A stretch of 64,000 nucleotides of DNA from assembly GCA_022393335.1 (NCBI GenBank), contig JAJEKB010017521.1, positions 123,579 through 187,578 on the forward strand, in the 5' to 3' direction. Positions 35,562 through 48,900 of this stretch are shown here, one piece after another. Made by a program: the position numbers and the translations under genes. The stretch comes from Macrotrachela quadricornifera (taxonomy: Eukaryota > Rotifera > Eurotatoria > Philodinida > Philodinidae). Position 1 is the first letter of the stretch, and each line of letters begins with the position of its first letter. The notes under the pieces are model-generated. The model made no database searches. It had not been told where the DNA came from and saw nothing but the letters and a program-made list of their open reading frames with translations.

Positions 35562-38500
35562 ATCGGAACAACAGATAATGACATAATTTGAATTATTCCG
35601 GCGTTTTTTTCTTTTATCAGAAAACTATAAAAATACGCATGTTTCTGAACAGTCACAGGTGAAATATTAGAAGCTAACTTTAAGATCGTAATAAATGAAT
35701 TTATAATGTAATTTTGAATGTATATTTCAAAAAAAAAAATGTTGCTACAGTTCAGATAAATCGCGATTATCAGAAATATTAGAAATCGGATAGAATCCAG
35801 CAGAAAAATGAAAATCTGCAGAAAAAAAAATGCTGGAAAAAAGTCGCTTTCAAGACGATGATTTTTCGAGCCAAACTACTGTTTCCATATTTTCACGCTT
35901 TTTCGGTGGATTCTTGTGAAAAAACTAAGGAAATTGACTTGAAAGAGATCTTTGTTTAGGAAGATACAAAAATTGTTATTCTCGATCTAGGGTCTGCACT
36001 ACGAGAAAAAGTTATTCTCTAACCATGGCAGGAGATAGTAGAGTTTCTGTAATGGTTTCGTTACTCCAGCTTGATGCTTGTAGCCTATGAGTCTGATCGA
36101 AAGCTGTAGGTAACGGCATAGTTTTCGATTGACTCAGGCATCGTTTCCACTGGAAAAACGACTGGAACGTGATGTTAGTATTTCGAAACGACGAGTGATT
36201 GTGCTGAAACTACATTCTTCTACCCGTTTCTTGTAATAGAAATATTTAAGAACTGAACATATTCACACAAAAAATCACAGAAATCCATTATAATCAGTTA
36301 ACATATTGTTTTATTCTAATGAGAAATTAATTGCATCAGTCAGAAACACCTCGAAACATATTCATACCCACAAGATGAAAAAAAGCAGATCTTGAATCTT
36401 CGAATTCAGCCAGCTTCTAATGAATTCTGGTAGCTGCCAACAGATTTTAATAATTTCATATTTCTCTTGTTCACCTTTCTATCCAGATAGTTGATTTCGA
36501 GTCGCAAAACCATCGTGTCAGAAAATGATAATATTCTCAACATGTTCTAGAGTTAGAAACAAATACGAACATTATCTGATGCGCCAAAAAAGTTTTAAAA
36601 TTGTTACAAAAATCACCGCAATAATGTAGGTAACGATTCACAATGACTTAGGTATCTATCGTATTTAATTGAATGTTCCACTAGACAACGTGCGATAGAA
36701 ATCATCGAACTTTGATGCCAACAATTCGATCAATTAAGATCATAAAATTCCACCACATAGAAATTACTTTCAGTTTCCTGCGAGTTGCCAACTTTTTTTT
36801 AAATCCACATCATTGACTACAACAAATTATTGATTATACATATCCGACACAAAATTTAAAAATATTGATTTATTTTACATACTGCTGAACAAATTATTTC
36901 GTAGAAAATGATCATTAAAATTCAGAAATAGGGCATTTCTGATGATAGGAAAAATATAATCTTTTAAATTTCTTCGATTGATCATCAATAATCTCTCATT
37001 TATCAATTTAAGTAAGCTAATAATTGAAAAACAAAATCATAGAATAAGAAAAATGAACAAACAGTCACGAAAACTTCTTCTCAAATAATTTTGTATAGAT
37101 AAAATCTATAAACTTTAATTTTGAATTACTATAAAGTCCAGGATGATTATCACATGAGCTGCGGTAAAGCAAAGTTTCCATTACTCTAGAGCTACCATGC
37201 ACTGATACTATATAAAGTTTTGAAATCGAATATGTATTCGACTGAAAAAGGGAGAACAAAGTTCTTCCTGTTCTTATACAACTAGTTTTAGAAAATGCAG
37301 TATACGTAAAAATAAATGAACGAATAAAATCGAAATATACGATCATTGTTAATAGCAGTCATCCAGTTCACACCACAAAAGAAACTTATTCAAAGAAAAA
37401 TTACCATAAAAAATCTACGTATATAGATATGTTAGATAAGTTGAAAGGAAAGGATGTATGCACTTTTCAAATTCAAATAGGGATCACAAAAAATATCATT
37501 TTATGAACATGACTGATAAATGTAATAAAATTCACATGAAAATCTGCACTTATTTCTGTAAAAAGATCAGCGAAAGAGATATACATAGATTTACTAAAAT
37601 ATTCACGAAGAAAATCTTTTATGTTTCCTCAACTAAAAAATGATACATCAGATCTAGTATTTATTCAAGCAAAATGCTTACAATGAGTGATTACTACAGA
37701 TCTCATTCTAAAACAAGTCGTATTCTAGAAAACTAGTCAATATAAATTTCTGATCGTTTGCAAACCCAACGGAGTTTTTGAATACACCTCGGAAATCCTT
37801 AGAAGATTTTTCGAAGGTAAAACAAAATGTTTTGATCAGTTTCCGAGAATATGTTTCTGTTTAAAGTGTACAGCTATAAGAGGCTAGATGTAGAAGTAAA
37901 AAGTTAAATGTAATTATATATGAATAGAAATAGGTAACCAGTGAATGTTTTCATGCTTTTCGTGAGGTTGAAAACCTTTTGTTTACTTCCGAAATCAGTA
38001 TTTTGAAAGCAACTATTGAGAAACCTTTGTTCGGAAACTGTTAGCGGATTTCAGATAGTAGTCAAACTATATTCCCATACTGGGGTACTATCATATTTTA
38101 TCACAATACGTTGCTCAGTATTACGACACTCTACCATAAAGAAATAGTCAAAGTGTGGGTTAGTATTTGAAAAGCACAAGTAAAATTTCATTTTTTTATG
38201 TTTCTGTTTGACTGATTAGTAAATAGCACAAATTTTACTCCTAGCCAAGATCTGCGTAGCAAAAGCATATACACTCGAGAAGAGTTCTTTTGCATCTTGA
38301 TACCATTCTTTGTCAAATCAAGAAAAATAAATTGTACTACTTGAATAAATAACATCAATCGTGCTGCTTAAAGAAGATCTATAGAAATCGGTTAACAAGT
38401 AAGTATTTTGCCGTTGTATTATTTAAGTGTCAATGTTTTAAGTGTGAACTTGTCAGTGTATATCCTGAATGTTAATGGAGCAGCTTGTACATTGTTGATA

Positions 38501-39124
38501 CCAATTTCCGTAAAATATGCAGTTTAGTATAGTAATGCTATTTGAAAGACTTTCATTCTGCAATAGGAATTTGGTTCATATAACTTGTATAGAGCTTCTC
38601 ATAACACATTTTCTAACAGTAAAATCAAAGTACTATCATCTTCTCAAGACGAGATATATGCACAAAAAAAAGTTCCAAATATTTTTATCATGCTAAATAC
38701 AATAGGACATATGATCACGATATGATCTTTTCATTTTGAATATAGAAGACATCATAAGAACAAGTCAATTGGAATTTGCTCTTTCAATGTTTGTAGAGTT
38801 GCTCACAGTTTATCTTTTAAAAAGGAAATCAAGATGATACAATTTATCTGTGCGAAGTTATTTGTAAAATACTAGATGTCGCAATCGTTATGACTTATCT
38901 GGTAGGTGTATCCCTCACAATAACTTCAGTCAATTCATCATTCTTTCTACGTAATATATCAGGATATAGAGCGTATTCAGAGTCGTTCATTTGAACCGAT
39001 CAAGTAACATTAGTCGTTCTTCAGAAAACCATCCTTCTTCTGCCATTTATTTATGCTATTAAAAAAGCATTTCGAAACAGTAGAAAAATAATGTTAACTA
39101 AAAAGAAAATCTGTCCGACAATGG
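35562..39124. other. Intergenic, about 3.6 kb
   Basis: It contains the dispersed repeat copy C (38545-38905). Otherwise I see AT-rich sequence and short ORFs (93 codons or fewer) without support. The flanking genes converge, so this holds both 3' regions. Confidence 0.6.
38545..38905. repeat. Dispersed repeat, copy C
   Basis: 38558-38661 aligns with 1210-1315. The stretch ending 'AAAATACTAGATGTCGCAATC' (about 38866-38886) is a version of the terminal repeat of the 22173-22556 MITE. Both segments lie in the same orientation about 220 bp apart, so this copy looks rearranged or internally duplicated rather than a clean element. It is non-coding. Confidence 0.55.
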
Positions 39125-40215
39125 TCATGTTGAAAGCGTAGCAGCCAAGCGCTCATATTGTTCATTTCTTTCCTTGTTATGTGCCTCATGATTTACCATT
39201 GCTTGGGCAAATAATTTCTGAGCTAAAGGAATGTTGTGATCTTCTTGCTCAATTACTTTTTGCGCTTCAGCGGTGCGTACTTCCTCACTGTCCAATATAA
39301 GATAGCTGCCCATCTTGGAACTGCGCGGCGTGATAGCTTTCATGGAAATTTCATTATAGAGAGATGCAAGAATTGAGAGTAAGTTCGCCGTTTCATCTAT
39401 GCCACTCAGTGCCCCAAGAAGTGTATTTGTGTTGCTTGTGAGCTGAAATTGAAGAACTATATTTAGAAAACGAAATGAAGAAAGGAGTGTATTACCTGCA
39501 TTGCTGCATCAGCCTGCATAGCGAGCTTGTTCGAGAGCTCAGCTACTCGATTATATACGGCAGTCAATGATTTACCATAAGCCAGAATGTTTGATATAGC
39601 TGTTGCATGATCAATGTCCAAAGGTGACTTGTTCGCCGCTGTTGTAGTAGATCTAAAAGGATTGGGCGTCGTGGATGGTGGTGGTGTTGGCTGTACCGCC
39701 CGGAGCAGTTCGTCGAAGAAAAGTACTAGTTGTTCGAATTCCGTAGATATCTTCTGCGTAATAGCTGAAGATGCATCCCTAGCCACCCTAGCGATATTTT
39801 TGAGAGAATTTGGAAGAAAAAATTTTCTGTCTTCAACTGTTCCTTGGGATAGGACATTCAAGATTGTATTTAACTCTTGAGATACTTGACCTATAGTCAT
39901 TTGCACGCGAGACATACTCATCTCAGCTGCTCTTAAGGAACGATCGATAATATCAGTTGCTTGAGTCAGAGTGGCCCGATAAGACGATGGATATTGGATG
40001 TAGGTATAAGAATGAGACATATCAAGTTTATAATCTCGACGCGACGCCACGATACACACACGAGAGAGTTCACTGATCAAACGCATTGCCGGAATGCTGA
40101 GATCTTCCCATGTCTCGACTCTTGTAGGAGAAGTTGATGAACTTGCCATCATAGAACTGCTCTGTGAGAGTGCAAGACCAGCAATAGTGCTGAGCACGAT
40201 AGAAATAACGAACAT
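39125..40215 (-). CDS. Secreted helical protein of unknown family, two exons
   Basis: Exon 1 (39496-40215) and exon 2 (39125-39442) join across a 53-bp GT..AG intron in phase 0, giving 345 residues. I chose the ATG at 40215 because it starts directly with a signal peptide (MFVISIVLSTIAGLALS). The mature part is mostly predicted amphipathic helix with regular hydrophobic spacing. It contains one cysteine (about residue 54), and a Pro/Thr-rich linker at about 176-196 (QPTPPPSTTPNPF) divides it into two helical halves. The C-terminus is charged and coiled-coil-like (EAQKVIEQEDHN.. to ..ERNEQYERLAA). There is no membrane anchor, so secretion is likely. The DNA is visibly richer in G+C than its surroundings. 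I do not recognise the family. Confidence 0.75.
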
Positions 40216-43200
40216 TATTCTTTTTCTGAATATAGTGAATAACAATATTGAAATGACGAGAGCTTAAAAATGCCGATAAACAGCTTACCACAGATGCTTA
40301 TATTCCCAGCATTTTTCTTTTATTTTTGCATCTAACGTAGAGTATCGCTTCAAAAAAGTTAAAAAAGTACATTCTAAATAATTTATTTGTGGATGCAAAA
40401 GAGACAGATGACGATTAGTTTTCGTTCCATAGCAAGCGGCCTTGATCAATCGCTTATCTATCTGGTGCTATAACGTGTAATTTTATTGGTTCGAGACCTG
40501 ATTGAGTAAGAGAGATATTATTTTGCTGTTAAAAACTACATTCCATGTGATAATGTTTAAATGATGAAATATTGACCAAAATACTCCTTTGCCACAATAG
40601 ACGATTTTCGAGAGAAAAAACACATTTACACTCCTGCTATTTAAATACTGGTTTACAATTGTATTAAATAGTGATCCTCTGACATTTACTTTCATAATTT
40701 CTTATGACTGATTTGTGGTAAACGATTCTCTATTAGAAAAAACCTATAGTTCAATAGTTAGTAATCATTATTACTTACGCTATTATTTTCTTTTTCATTC
40801 TAATGAAATTTTTAGTTCGTTCATTTGTATCATTACGTTTATATATGATAAATGTTCTGGTATAAAAAGTCATAGTTTTACCTGCTATTCAGCTGTATAT
40901 TTAATTTCATTGGATCTGCTAACGAACAATAAAGTTTTTTTTTCGATATCTCATCACGTGCCGATGAGTGCTTTTTCTTTTGTTTTCAAAAAGCAGAAAT
41001 ATTTAATTTCTATTAAGTCGTAATTTCTATTTAAGTATCTAAGCTTCATACATGTTCAAAACATATTTAAATTGAAATATTTCAGACAAGTTTCAAATTT
41101 TAATTATTACTTGGATAGAAATACGGAAATTTATACAAAATACTTCTAATATATGTAATGTTTTTAAATATGTGTAAAGTTCATTTATTTAAGCTATCCC
41201 AGAAAAGTCGCGATCGTGTTTTTATCATAGAAAGATACGCTGAACTCTCATGTTTCGAAATATATTATAGCTTTTCAATAAACAAACAGGTTCTGAGCGA
41301 CTTATCGATAGAACCTGAGACCTACTATTGTGTTTTTCCAGATACTTTGGTGTTTTCTTCAAAGTCAGGGTTTTTAAGTATATCATTTACGTAGCGAAGA
41401 CTTTTTTAATAGCAACTCAATATAAAAGTGGCAAATTATTTTTTTATTATATAGCAGATAGTTAAGAATGAATCGTCATAGAGCCAGATTTTTGAAATTC
41501 TCATTTACTCAAACAAAAATTTAAATCTTTGAGCTTAATTACGGAGTTTTGCTCACGAATTTGAAAGTTTTTTAAAAGAAGTTTTTTGAAATACAAACAA
41601 AGAGAGTTTCAAAAATCGGAAATTTGATACAATCTAGTCGTAAGACTATTTTGCAGTTTCAATATCATCTCAATATGCTTAATTTGTATTCTCAATTTGA
41701 AAGCTATACTCGTGTAAAGAGTACTTTTGACCAATGAATTCAGTATAACTCATGAGTGTGTTGTAAACGTTTCGAGATTTTTTAACCGTAGTCTATTATA
41801 GCGAAGACAAATATTCTTTGAAATTTCGATTGAATCGCATAGAGAAATAAAAAAGTATCATTTGTAAGGTTATCTTGCTTCTACCTTAAATAGATAACAC
41901 GACGTAACAACAATAAAACGTTCTTGTTATTCGAAACTAAAATAAAAAGTGCTCATTGGAACTTGACAAGATATGAACAAAGACTGACTATGCACTTTCT
42001 TCTAAAACATTTGTTGCTTTTTTAATTTTTTTTAAATATTTCTCATGGATAGTTCAAAATTTATGGTTTACCTTGCATTATATTTTTATACAAAATATAG
42101 ACTATAATGTTCATAGCAGCAGATGTGGAATCAGGAATGTTAGATTACTTTCCTGTCATAATTATATCCAATCATTTTCACTTTCTGAAAATAAAAGAGT
42201 CAGAGCTACTTCTTTCTATTAGCAGCAATAGAATATGTATGAATCTATTTTTGGGCACAGTTAGATTGTGTGCACTACATATAATTTAATTAAATATAGC
42301 TAACCAAGATAGAATATTTTGGTTATTTTCGTCGTTAATTATAAAAGTTATTCACGAATCTCTACTGCTTTCATAGCATAGACGAGATGTAAAAGTAGGA
42401 AACTTATGATTGTCTATCAAGACTCGTGTGAGAGACTACACTTTTTTAGATGAAAAACTACCTAATGATAGACAGTGCACCGTTATTACAAGATGTAGTA
42501 ATTGCTCTTCGTGAAAAGAATTTGAAGATGCAATAGAAACTTATTGTGTCTTCTAAAACCTTATTTAGCGAGGTTCCTGCAAAATATTTGAAAAAAGTTC
42601 ATCTTAAAATGCTTCATAATTTTTCCCAGTAAAAACATATTGTCAAACATAAGAAGTATTCCATTCCATATTATCGGCTTTGTCTAATCGTTTATCGACC
42701 ATAAATTTTATCTCTAATCCAAGACTAGACACTGTCATATGGTTGGTAACAAAAAGTCTTTCGTCTTCTGTAAATTTGAAACATTCGCTCAAACGGAATT
42801 CAATAAGTCGTCATCATCATCTTGAGTAGATATCTACAATGTTGCAATATAATCAGAGCCGAATAATAGACTAAAACAAGTTTGTAACTAATATTCATCT
42901 AACGTTTTACAACAAATATTACTTAGAAAAATGACTCTTCATTATATATCAATAGATTAATAAGAAAATAAAGCAGTTTTATTATCTCTTTGAATGATTA
43001 AATACCCAGATATAACATTTTAATTTATATTTCATGTATGAATCGATGAAAAAAAGAAAATTATGAATTCTGTGATGAACTTGTTTTTTTATAAAATAAA
43101 AAATGAATTTGAAACTAAAAACGTTATTATGAATTTTATATTCATTCATATTTTCAAATGATTTTCACGTCAGTTTTATGCTGCATTTAACAGGTGAGGC

Positions 43201-44218
43201 AGAACAAACAGTAATGTCAGTATTTTGATCTTTCGAGCTGGTTGTTTCGCCAGAATATGTACTATGAAATTTTCTACAAAACTATAACTAAAGTTTTTTT
43301 GTAAAAACTCAGAGAAAAAAACTAAATGAATATTATTCAAAACATAAAAAGTAGCCAATTTTCTAAGGTAACGGGTGTTTTACGAATGGTCAGTGTTCGT
43401 ATCTCTTTTTTTTATCCTCCCCTAGCAGACATCTTTTAAAAGCAAAATGCACTATGATATGCAACGTGAAAAGCTCTACAGTTTACAAAGAATAAATCAT
43501 TTTATATGTGTACATCTTTTGTTTTCAAAATATGCACAATTCTGTACAATCAACAAATGATCCATTTTGCAGAGTCGAAAACTGCTTGCACAAACTTTTA
43601 ACAAAATAGAAAATAAAAAATGTATGTATAAAATAAAGTTTTTAATGTAACTTTTAGAGATTTTCACGTTACATGTTATGGTATACTTTGTTCTTAAAAT
43701 ACACCTACCTGATAATTAAAAAAGGTATACAAATAATAAGTATGCAGGAGACATTCACTACCTGTAAAAGTTGAATATTTTTATATATTGAATAATATTC
43801 GTATGGTTTTTTCCTTAGCTTTCTACAGAAATAAGTTAAGTTGTTGTTTTGTAGAGAATTGCACAGCGCATTTTTTGGTAAAATAACCAACTCTAAAGAG
43901 CAAAAATAAAAAAAAAAGTTATAGCCAAAATATTGAAGTCGCCATTTATTTGACTGCACTTGTTAACTACTACAACTATTTCCATTTGGAGAATATATCA
44001 AAGTCAAGACGTATCATTTTTTACTAATATAAAAAACATTAAAAAATGCTAACGTATGATTTTTTCGCGTTTAATATATGGCATGCATTTCGTTTAACAA
44101 AACAATGCTGAATGATATTGAGTCTTAACCATAACTGCGTTTTTAGTGAGTACTACATTTGTTTCTGTATTTATTAATAATAGACATTACTCGTTTATTT
44201 ATCAATTTAGGTGTAAGT
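40216..44218. other. Intergenic, about 4 kb
   Basis: It contains the inverted-repeat element at 43431-43701. Several ORFs of 60-102 codons occur, but their compositions (Phe/Ser/Lys/Ile-rich) are those of translated AT-rich DNA, and I see no domain or splice pattern. The promoter of the secreted-protein gene should lie at its left edge. Confidence 0.55.
43431..43701. repeat. Inverted-repeat element, about 270 bp
   Basis: The left arm 'TTTTAAAAGC..AACGTGAAAAGCTCTA' (about 43433-43478) is inverted at about 43648-43701 with mismatches. An unrelated AT-rich core lies between. A 31-base segment at 43466-43496 matches 28 of 31 positions with 18549-18579 in the NWD intron MITE, so the two share ancestry. 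It is non-coding and probably a decayed MITE. Confidence 0.55.
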
Positions 44219-45289
44219 TTATTGAAAATGAACAGAACAACATCGCTTTTGTTTAATAATCTTAGCAAGTGTTTTTCGAAATATAGATCCAAATAAAGTA
44301 TAAAGATAAAATGGAAGGCTTAAGGCCATATATGAGAGTACACCAGTAAATGCAAAAAAGAATCTATCAATAGCAAGTTGTAAATCAGTATCTTCGTCTC
44401 CTTTTGTTTCTAGTGTTATCGTCATGTACAATGCTTCACCAGCAGCAGGCAACGTCAGAAGAATATAAGCGAATACTTGAATGATTAGCATACGTGTTAA
44501 ACTTTTCATATTCGGATGACATGTACCTTGATGAAACCTACTCCTTGGTATACATTTAAAGATTTTTGTATTCAATGCTGAATTATAAATGACATTAATA
44601 TTGATACGTCGTCGAATGTAATGAATATTACGAATAGTTTTCCAACCAATAAAAAGCATAAAAAAATGAGGAATAATAATAGTGATACAAGCATATGAAA
44701 TATTCTCAAAATAACGACAAATTTTTGAACTAGCATAACATTTTAGTGGAGGAAGAGTAATAAATGCTTCATAACAGATAGCATGAATTGAATGATAAAT
44801 ACTAAATACGCTTAAAATGATGATAATTATTCGCGTCGAGTTTTTAATCGAGCTCATCTGTCGATAATGTATATTCTGATTGGATTGCAGCCAGCGATCT
44901 ATCGCAGCAGCAAGAATAAAATAAGAACAACTTGTTTGACCTAATTTGTTGATATAAGCTTGAAACTTGCATAAAGCCATATTATACGATGCTGGATCAG
45001 CTGTCCAACCTGCCATAATTCGAGCGAATAAGCCTGAAGCAAGAGAAGCCAAACTTGCTCCTGATGCTGCCAAAAAGTAACGAACTGTTGGTACTTTATT
45101 TAATACTGGTTGAGATAAAATAAGAATATTAAGACAATTACCGAGTATTCCAATAATAAAAATAATTGTGGTTAAATAACGATTGTTTTGTACACGAATA
45201 GCGTTAAATATTGCTATCAAAGAAGCATCTACAGACGACACGTTATCATATGTCATCTCATATGGAGAAACGCAAGAGAGAAATGACAT
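44219..45289 (-). CDS. Rhodopsin-like G-protein-coupled receptor, intronless
   Basis: A single exon encodes 356 residues. The ATG at 45289 is preferred because the frame upstream offers only a TTG. Seven hydrophobic helices are evident: TM1 about 40-58 with 'GILGNCLN' (the class A Asn), TM2 70-90, TM3 103-128, TM4 152-173, TM5 196-217, TM6 266-288 and TM7 308-333. The TM3 end reads DRW (131-133) instead of DRY. A TM3-edge Cys (107) and an extracellular-loop Cys (184) can form the usual disulfide. TM7 lacks a canonical NPxxY and has 'LPFYLYTLFG'. The short basic tail ends KQKRCCSVHFQ, with a possible palmitoylated Cys pair. It is probably a peptide or small-ligand chemoreceptor of a rotifer-expanded family; the ligand is unknown. 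Confidence 0.88.
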   Translation of the reverse strand: MSFLSCVSPYEMTYDNVSSVDASLIAIFNAIRVQNNRYLTTIIFIIGILGNCLNILILSQPVLNKVPTVRYFLAASGASLASLASGLFARIMAGWTADPASYNMALCKFQAYINKLGQTSCSYFILAAAIDRWLQSNQNIHYRQMSSIKNSTRIIIIILSVFSIYHSIHAICYEAFITLPPLKCYASSKICRYFENISYACITIIIPHFFMLFIGWKTIRNIHYIRRRININVIYNSALNTKIFKCIPRSRFHQGTCHPNMKSLTRMLIIQVFAYILLTLPAAGEALYMTITLETKGDEDTDLQLAIDRFFFAFTGVLSYMALSLPFYLYTLFGSIFRKTLAKIIKQKRCCSVHFQ

Positions 45290-45950
45290 ATATTTTTTAT
45301 ACAATCTTCTTATATATTCTATTTGATAGCAAAAGTTATTTGTTTTGTTCGACGCACATGATCACAGTAAAGATGAAATGGCAGTGAAAGATAATCTTCT
45401 ATACCTTTAAATTATTTTTTTTTAAGCCAGATTAGTATCGAGTAGATGAAATATTATTATAATCTTGAAATAATGCCCATGAAGATGAATCTCGTCTTTA
45501 TTATAATAGATCCATTGTTGAAAGTTAATTTCGTCTAAGTCAAAGCTGGCTTTTTTTTCTAAATGATTACAAACGATGTACAACGTCTTCTTCGTCCTTT
45601 TTTTAATTATAAATGTTGATATTTTTAATATAACATCATATATTTATTCATTATTTGTGGATTTGTAAAATGCAGGCATTATCTCTTATGAAAAGAGAAG
45701 AAAATTTCTAGTGCTTGAAAATAATTTTTTCTGGATAAGAAACCTAACATTGATATTAATGAAAATTTTTTTCTATTCATCAAAAGTATATAAATGAATG
45801 AAGATATTGAAAAACATAGCAAAGCAATAATAGTTAAAAAATGAGAGTGAATTTACAATAGCTTTGTCGAAAGAGAAAGCATTCAGCCAGTTCACATAGA
45901 ACTATCTATAATTATTTTACTTGTCTAAAATTTTGTATTCACATGACATG

Positions 45951-45979
45951 TTCTGTTTAGCGTGAAAGACTAAACAGAA
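45951..45979. repeat. Perfect 10-bp stem hairpin
   Basis: TTCTGTTTAG and CTAAACAGAA flank a nine-base loop (CGTGAAAGA). It lies about 660 bp upstream of the GPCR start on the opposite strand. Any function is unknown. Confidence 0.6.
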
Positions 45980-48900
45980 AGAACCATCTAAACAAGCGAG
46001 AAATTAAACCTACATTATCTAGTAATCAGTTGCCTACCGCACCATGTCAGTAACCTGATAATCAACACTAGTGTACATTAAATAGAACGAAACATGATTT
46101 AAATGAGAATCTCGGAATTCAAATCTATAACTGGCGATAATCAATAGACTGATTTACGAACTTGGCTGGTTTAATTACTTTCTTATCCATATATTCATTA
46201 TATATATTGCTTCTTTGAAACAAATTTCTCATCTTATTGATACTATCATTGATGGCACTAATAGTATATCGTTGATACAGCACGAGCTACGAATAACGAA
46301 ACTATTTTAAAAAAATTGAATATCTCTATTCCTTTCCATTCTATAGGTTCAATTATTTTTCTTGTAATAGAGGAGAGCTCAAAGATCTTTTCCATAAGAA
46401 TAACAATTATAAATAGTGGTTTGAAAGATCATTATACGTTTCAAAAAGAGATCTTCATCTTTTATGCGCTTCGAGAAAGTGTCCATAGACATTGTTCGAA
46501 TTCTAATTTCATAAACTAACAACGAAAAAATCAGAACAAGAAACTGCATTAAAGATATACAGTTAATGCACATAGCTCAAAGTTCAGAAACAATTTGAAA
46601 TGGAACGATATTTATTCATCACTCTATAAACACTTTCTCGAAACATATAAAAGATTAAAATCTCTTTTTAAAACGCAAGGTGATGCTTCAAAATACTATT
46701 CAATAGTATTTATGGTCGTTGTTTTTATGGGAAAATCTTTGAACTCTTCCCTGTTGCAGGAAAAAAATGGAGATACTAAAAATTTTTTTATTTCGTGCCT
46801 TATGGCATGCCTTGTAGATTTGCCGATGGATGTATATGCGTGTATCTCTGCTTTGTTCATAAGTCTAACCTATTTAGAGTTTGATGCATACCATTACATC
46901 AACATATATGATTGAAATTTCATAATTTATCTTTAACTGTTTGTTTTTCTTGTCAAATACTGTTCATTTATGTGTCAGAATGCTTACTTTTGATGATTGC
47001 GCCTGTATACTCGATCATCATCTCTATCATATGAATACGCGTAGCGCTAATGTGAATTATTTTATACATGTTTCATTAACAGTCATCAATAAAACGATAA
47101 AAAAATTCAATACACCTAATATTTCATATTCATTTTTTTGTAGAAAAGTTTATATAATCTGAAACATTTCTCTTTAATGTTGCATGCTAAAATATCTATA
47201 TACAATAATCTAATTATGCCGTTACTTTGTCAAATATCACACGTAGACAGATTCATTCTTTAACATTGTCACCCATTACATAATCAATAATAAAGATCTG
47301 CATCTAAGTATAATATAAGACATATATTTAATCAATATGTTGTTTGTTATGTCTATTGTTTTCTAGATAGAAAAGGTCGATGTTACATCTATTTAATTTC
47401 CTTCGCCATAGAATACTTGCATAGTATCATTACAAATTTTTTGTGTCGATATATTCATGATTCTAGGTATTTTATCTATATTTGATTACATGCGTCCGTG
47501 TAGGCGTGACTTCTTCACACATGTATCTCGCTCGTTTCATTATTTTTCAACAGAATGAGAAATAAACACGATCATTGTCTAATCATAAGAAAATATCTTC
47601 AATTATCGAATTTTTCCACCTTTCTCAACTTAATCTCGATTATATTTATATTAATTATGTTGAAGAGTTGTTTCTCGACACAAATACAGGTATTTGCTGT
47701 CTTAATCAACTTCAAATTCAGTTGGAATTAAATGTGCAAAATTAAAAAGTCGTATTACTACAGAAACCATTGTTGATTCGAGAGTTTTTTATTTCTACTC
47801 TCCTTTATTAATATGAATGAGTAATGTATGTCTATTTTGACTTACTCATTAATATAATAACAGCAGTTACTGTAAACAATCTGATAAGAACTATGAGAGA
47901 AATAGACAATATTCTTATTCAATTTATTTTATATTTTCATATGGTTAATGAAAACACATCAAGTGTACACACGACAATACAATTTTTTCTCTATTGAATG
48001 AAGAAGAAATTCAAATGATTGTTTTTAAATTATTTTTATTTGAGTCAGATGCTAGAACTTAAATGAAACCATAAAACAAGGAAAGAAAGTTTTTGAGCAA
48101 CAGCATTGATATTTCTGCCAATAGATATTTTATTAACCGAATGAAAACATTCAACTATATATTTTGCTGAAAGAATATAGAAATAGTACTTACAACACTT
48201 AGAAACAAAGAAATTGATTCGTACTTTGATTTACTCTATACATTTTCATTTTGTATCTCTATCGATTAACGTAGGTATTCAAGAAAACATAATGAAATCT
48301 TAATATTTGAAGGTATTCTCAAATTTTGCTATTTCTGTCTTTTTGATATTCTTAATGTATTATAGTGAGTCATTTGCAGTAATTAAGTAAGAGAATAAAA
48401 TTTTTCGACTTGAAAAGATATTTTTATTATTACTAATTTATAGATGAATATTTCTATCATCTGCCTTTTTTTTTATTAATAGATTATCAAATTAGAGTAA
48501 CAAAATATTTCTCGCATATTCTATTTCAAGACATGATTAAAATATTCGTTTTTAATTAAACTTTGTTCATAAAAAAACAAGTTAGACTTTTATGACTATT
48601 TTTATTTACCAACTGTCAAAGGAAAGTTATTTTTATCAATTTTTTAATTATACTGTTTTAAATTTAGCACAAAATAAATTCGTTTATTTATAGAAAATTT
48701 TGATAGTGATTATTAAATAAAACGTGGTTATTTTATAATTGTTCATAAATATGCTTCTTTATTGAATTAGAATAAAAGTGAAATATAGAAATACTTCTTT
48801 TTTCTATTGTAAAGATCCATGGTTTAAACAATCAAATATTTCACTTTTACATTGCGCTAGATAGATTGCACCAAATGGACAACATAAAAGAGAGTGAATG

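Noticed and set aside
40715..41023. 102-codon plus-strand ORF
   Set aside because: It is rich in Ser/Phe/Tyr/Leu with no motif, and it lies in a gap full of similar chance ORFs.
45420..45560. AAGCCAG/CTGGCTT flanking T-runs as a candidate TIR element
   Set aside because: Only seven bases are inverted and the neighbouring homopolymers inflate the look of similarity.
46595..46915. 106-codon plus-strand ORF with a hydrophobic middle
   Set aside because: It begins with TTG, has no ATG near its start, no recognised domain and no splice partners. Its composition fits translated AT-rich DNA.
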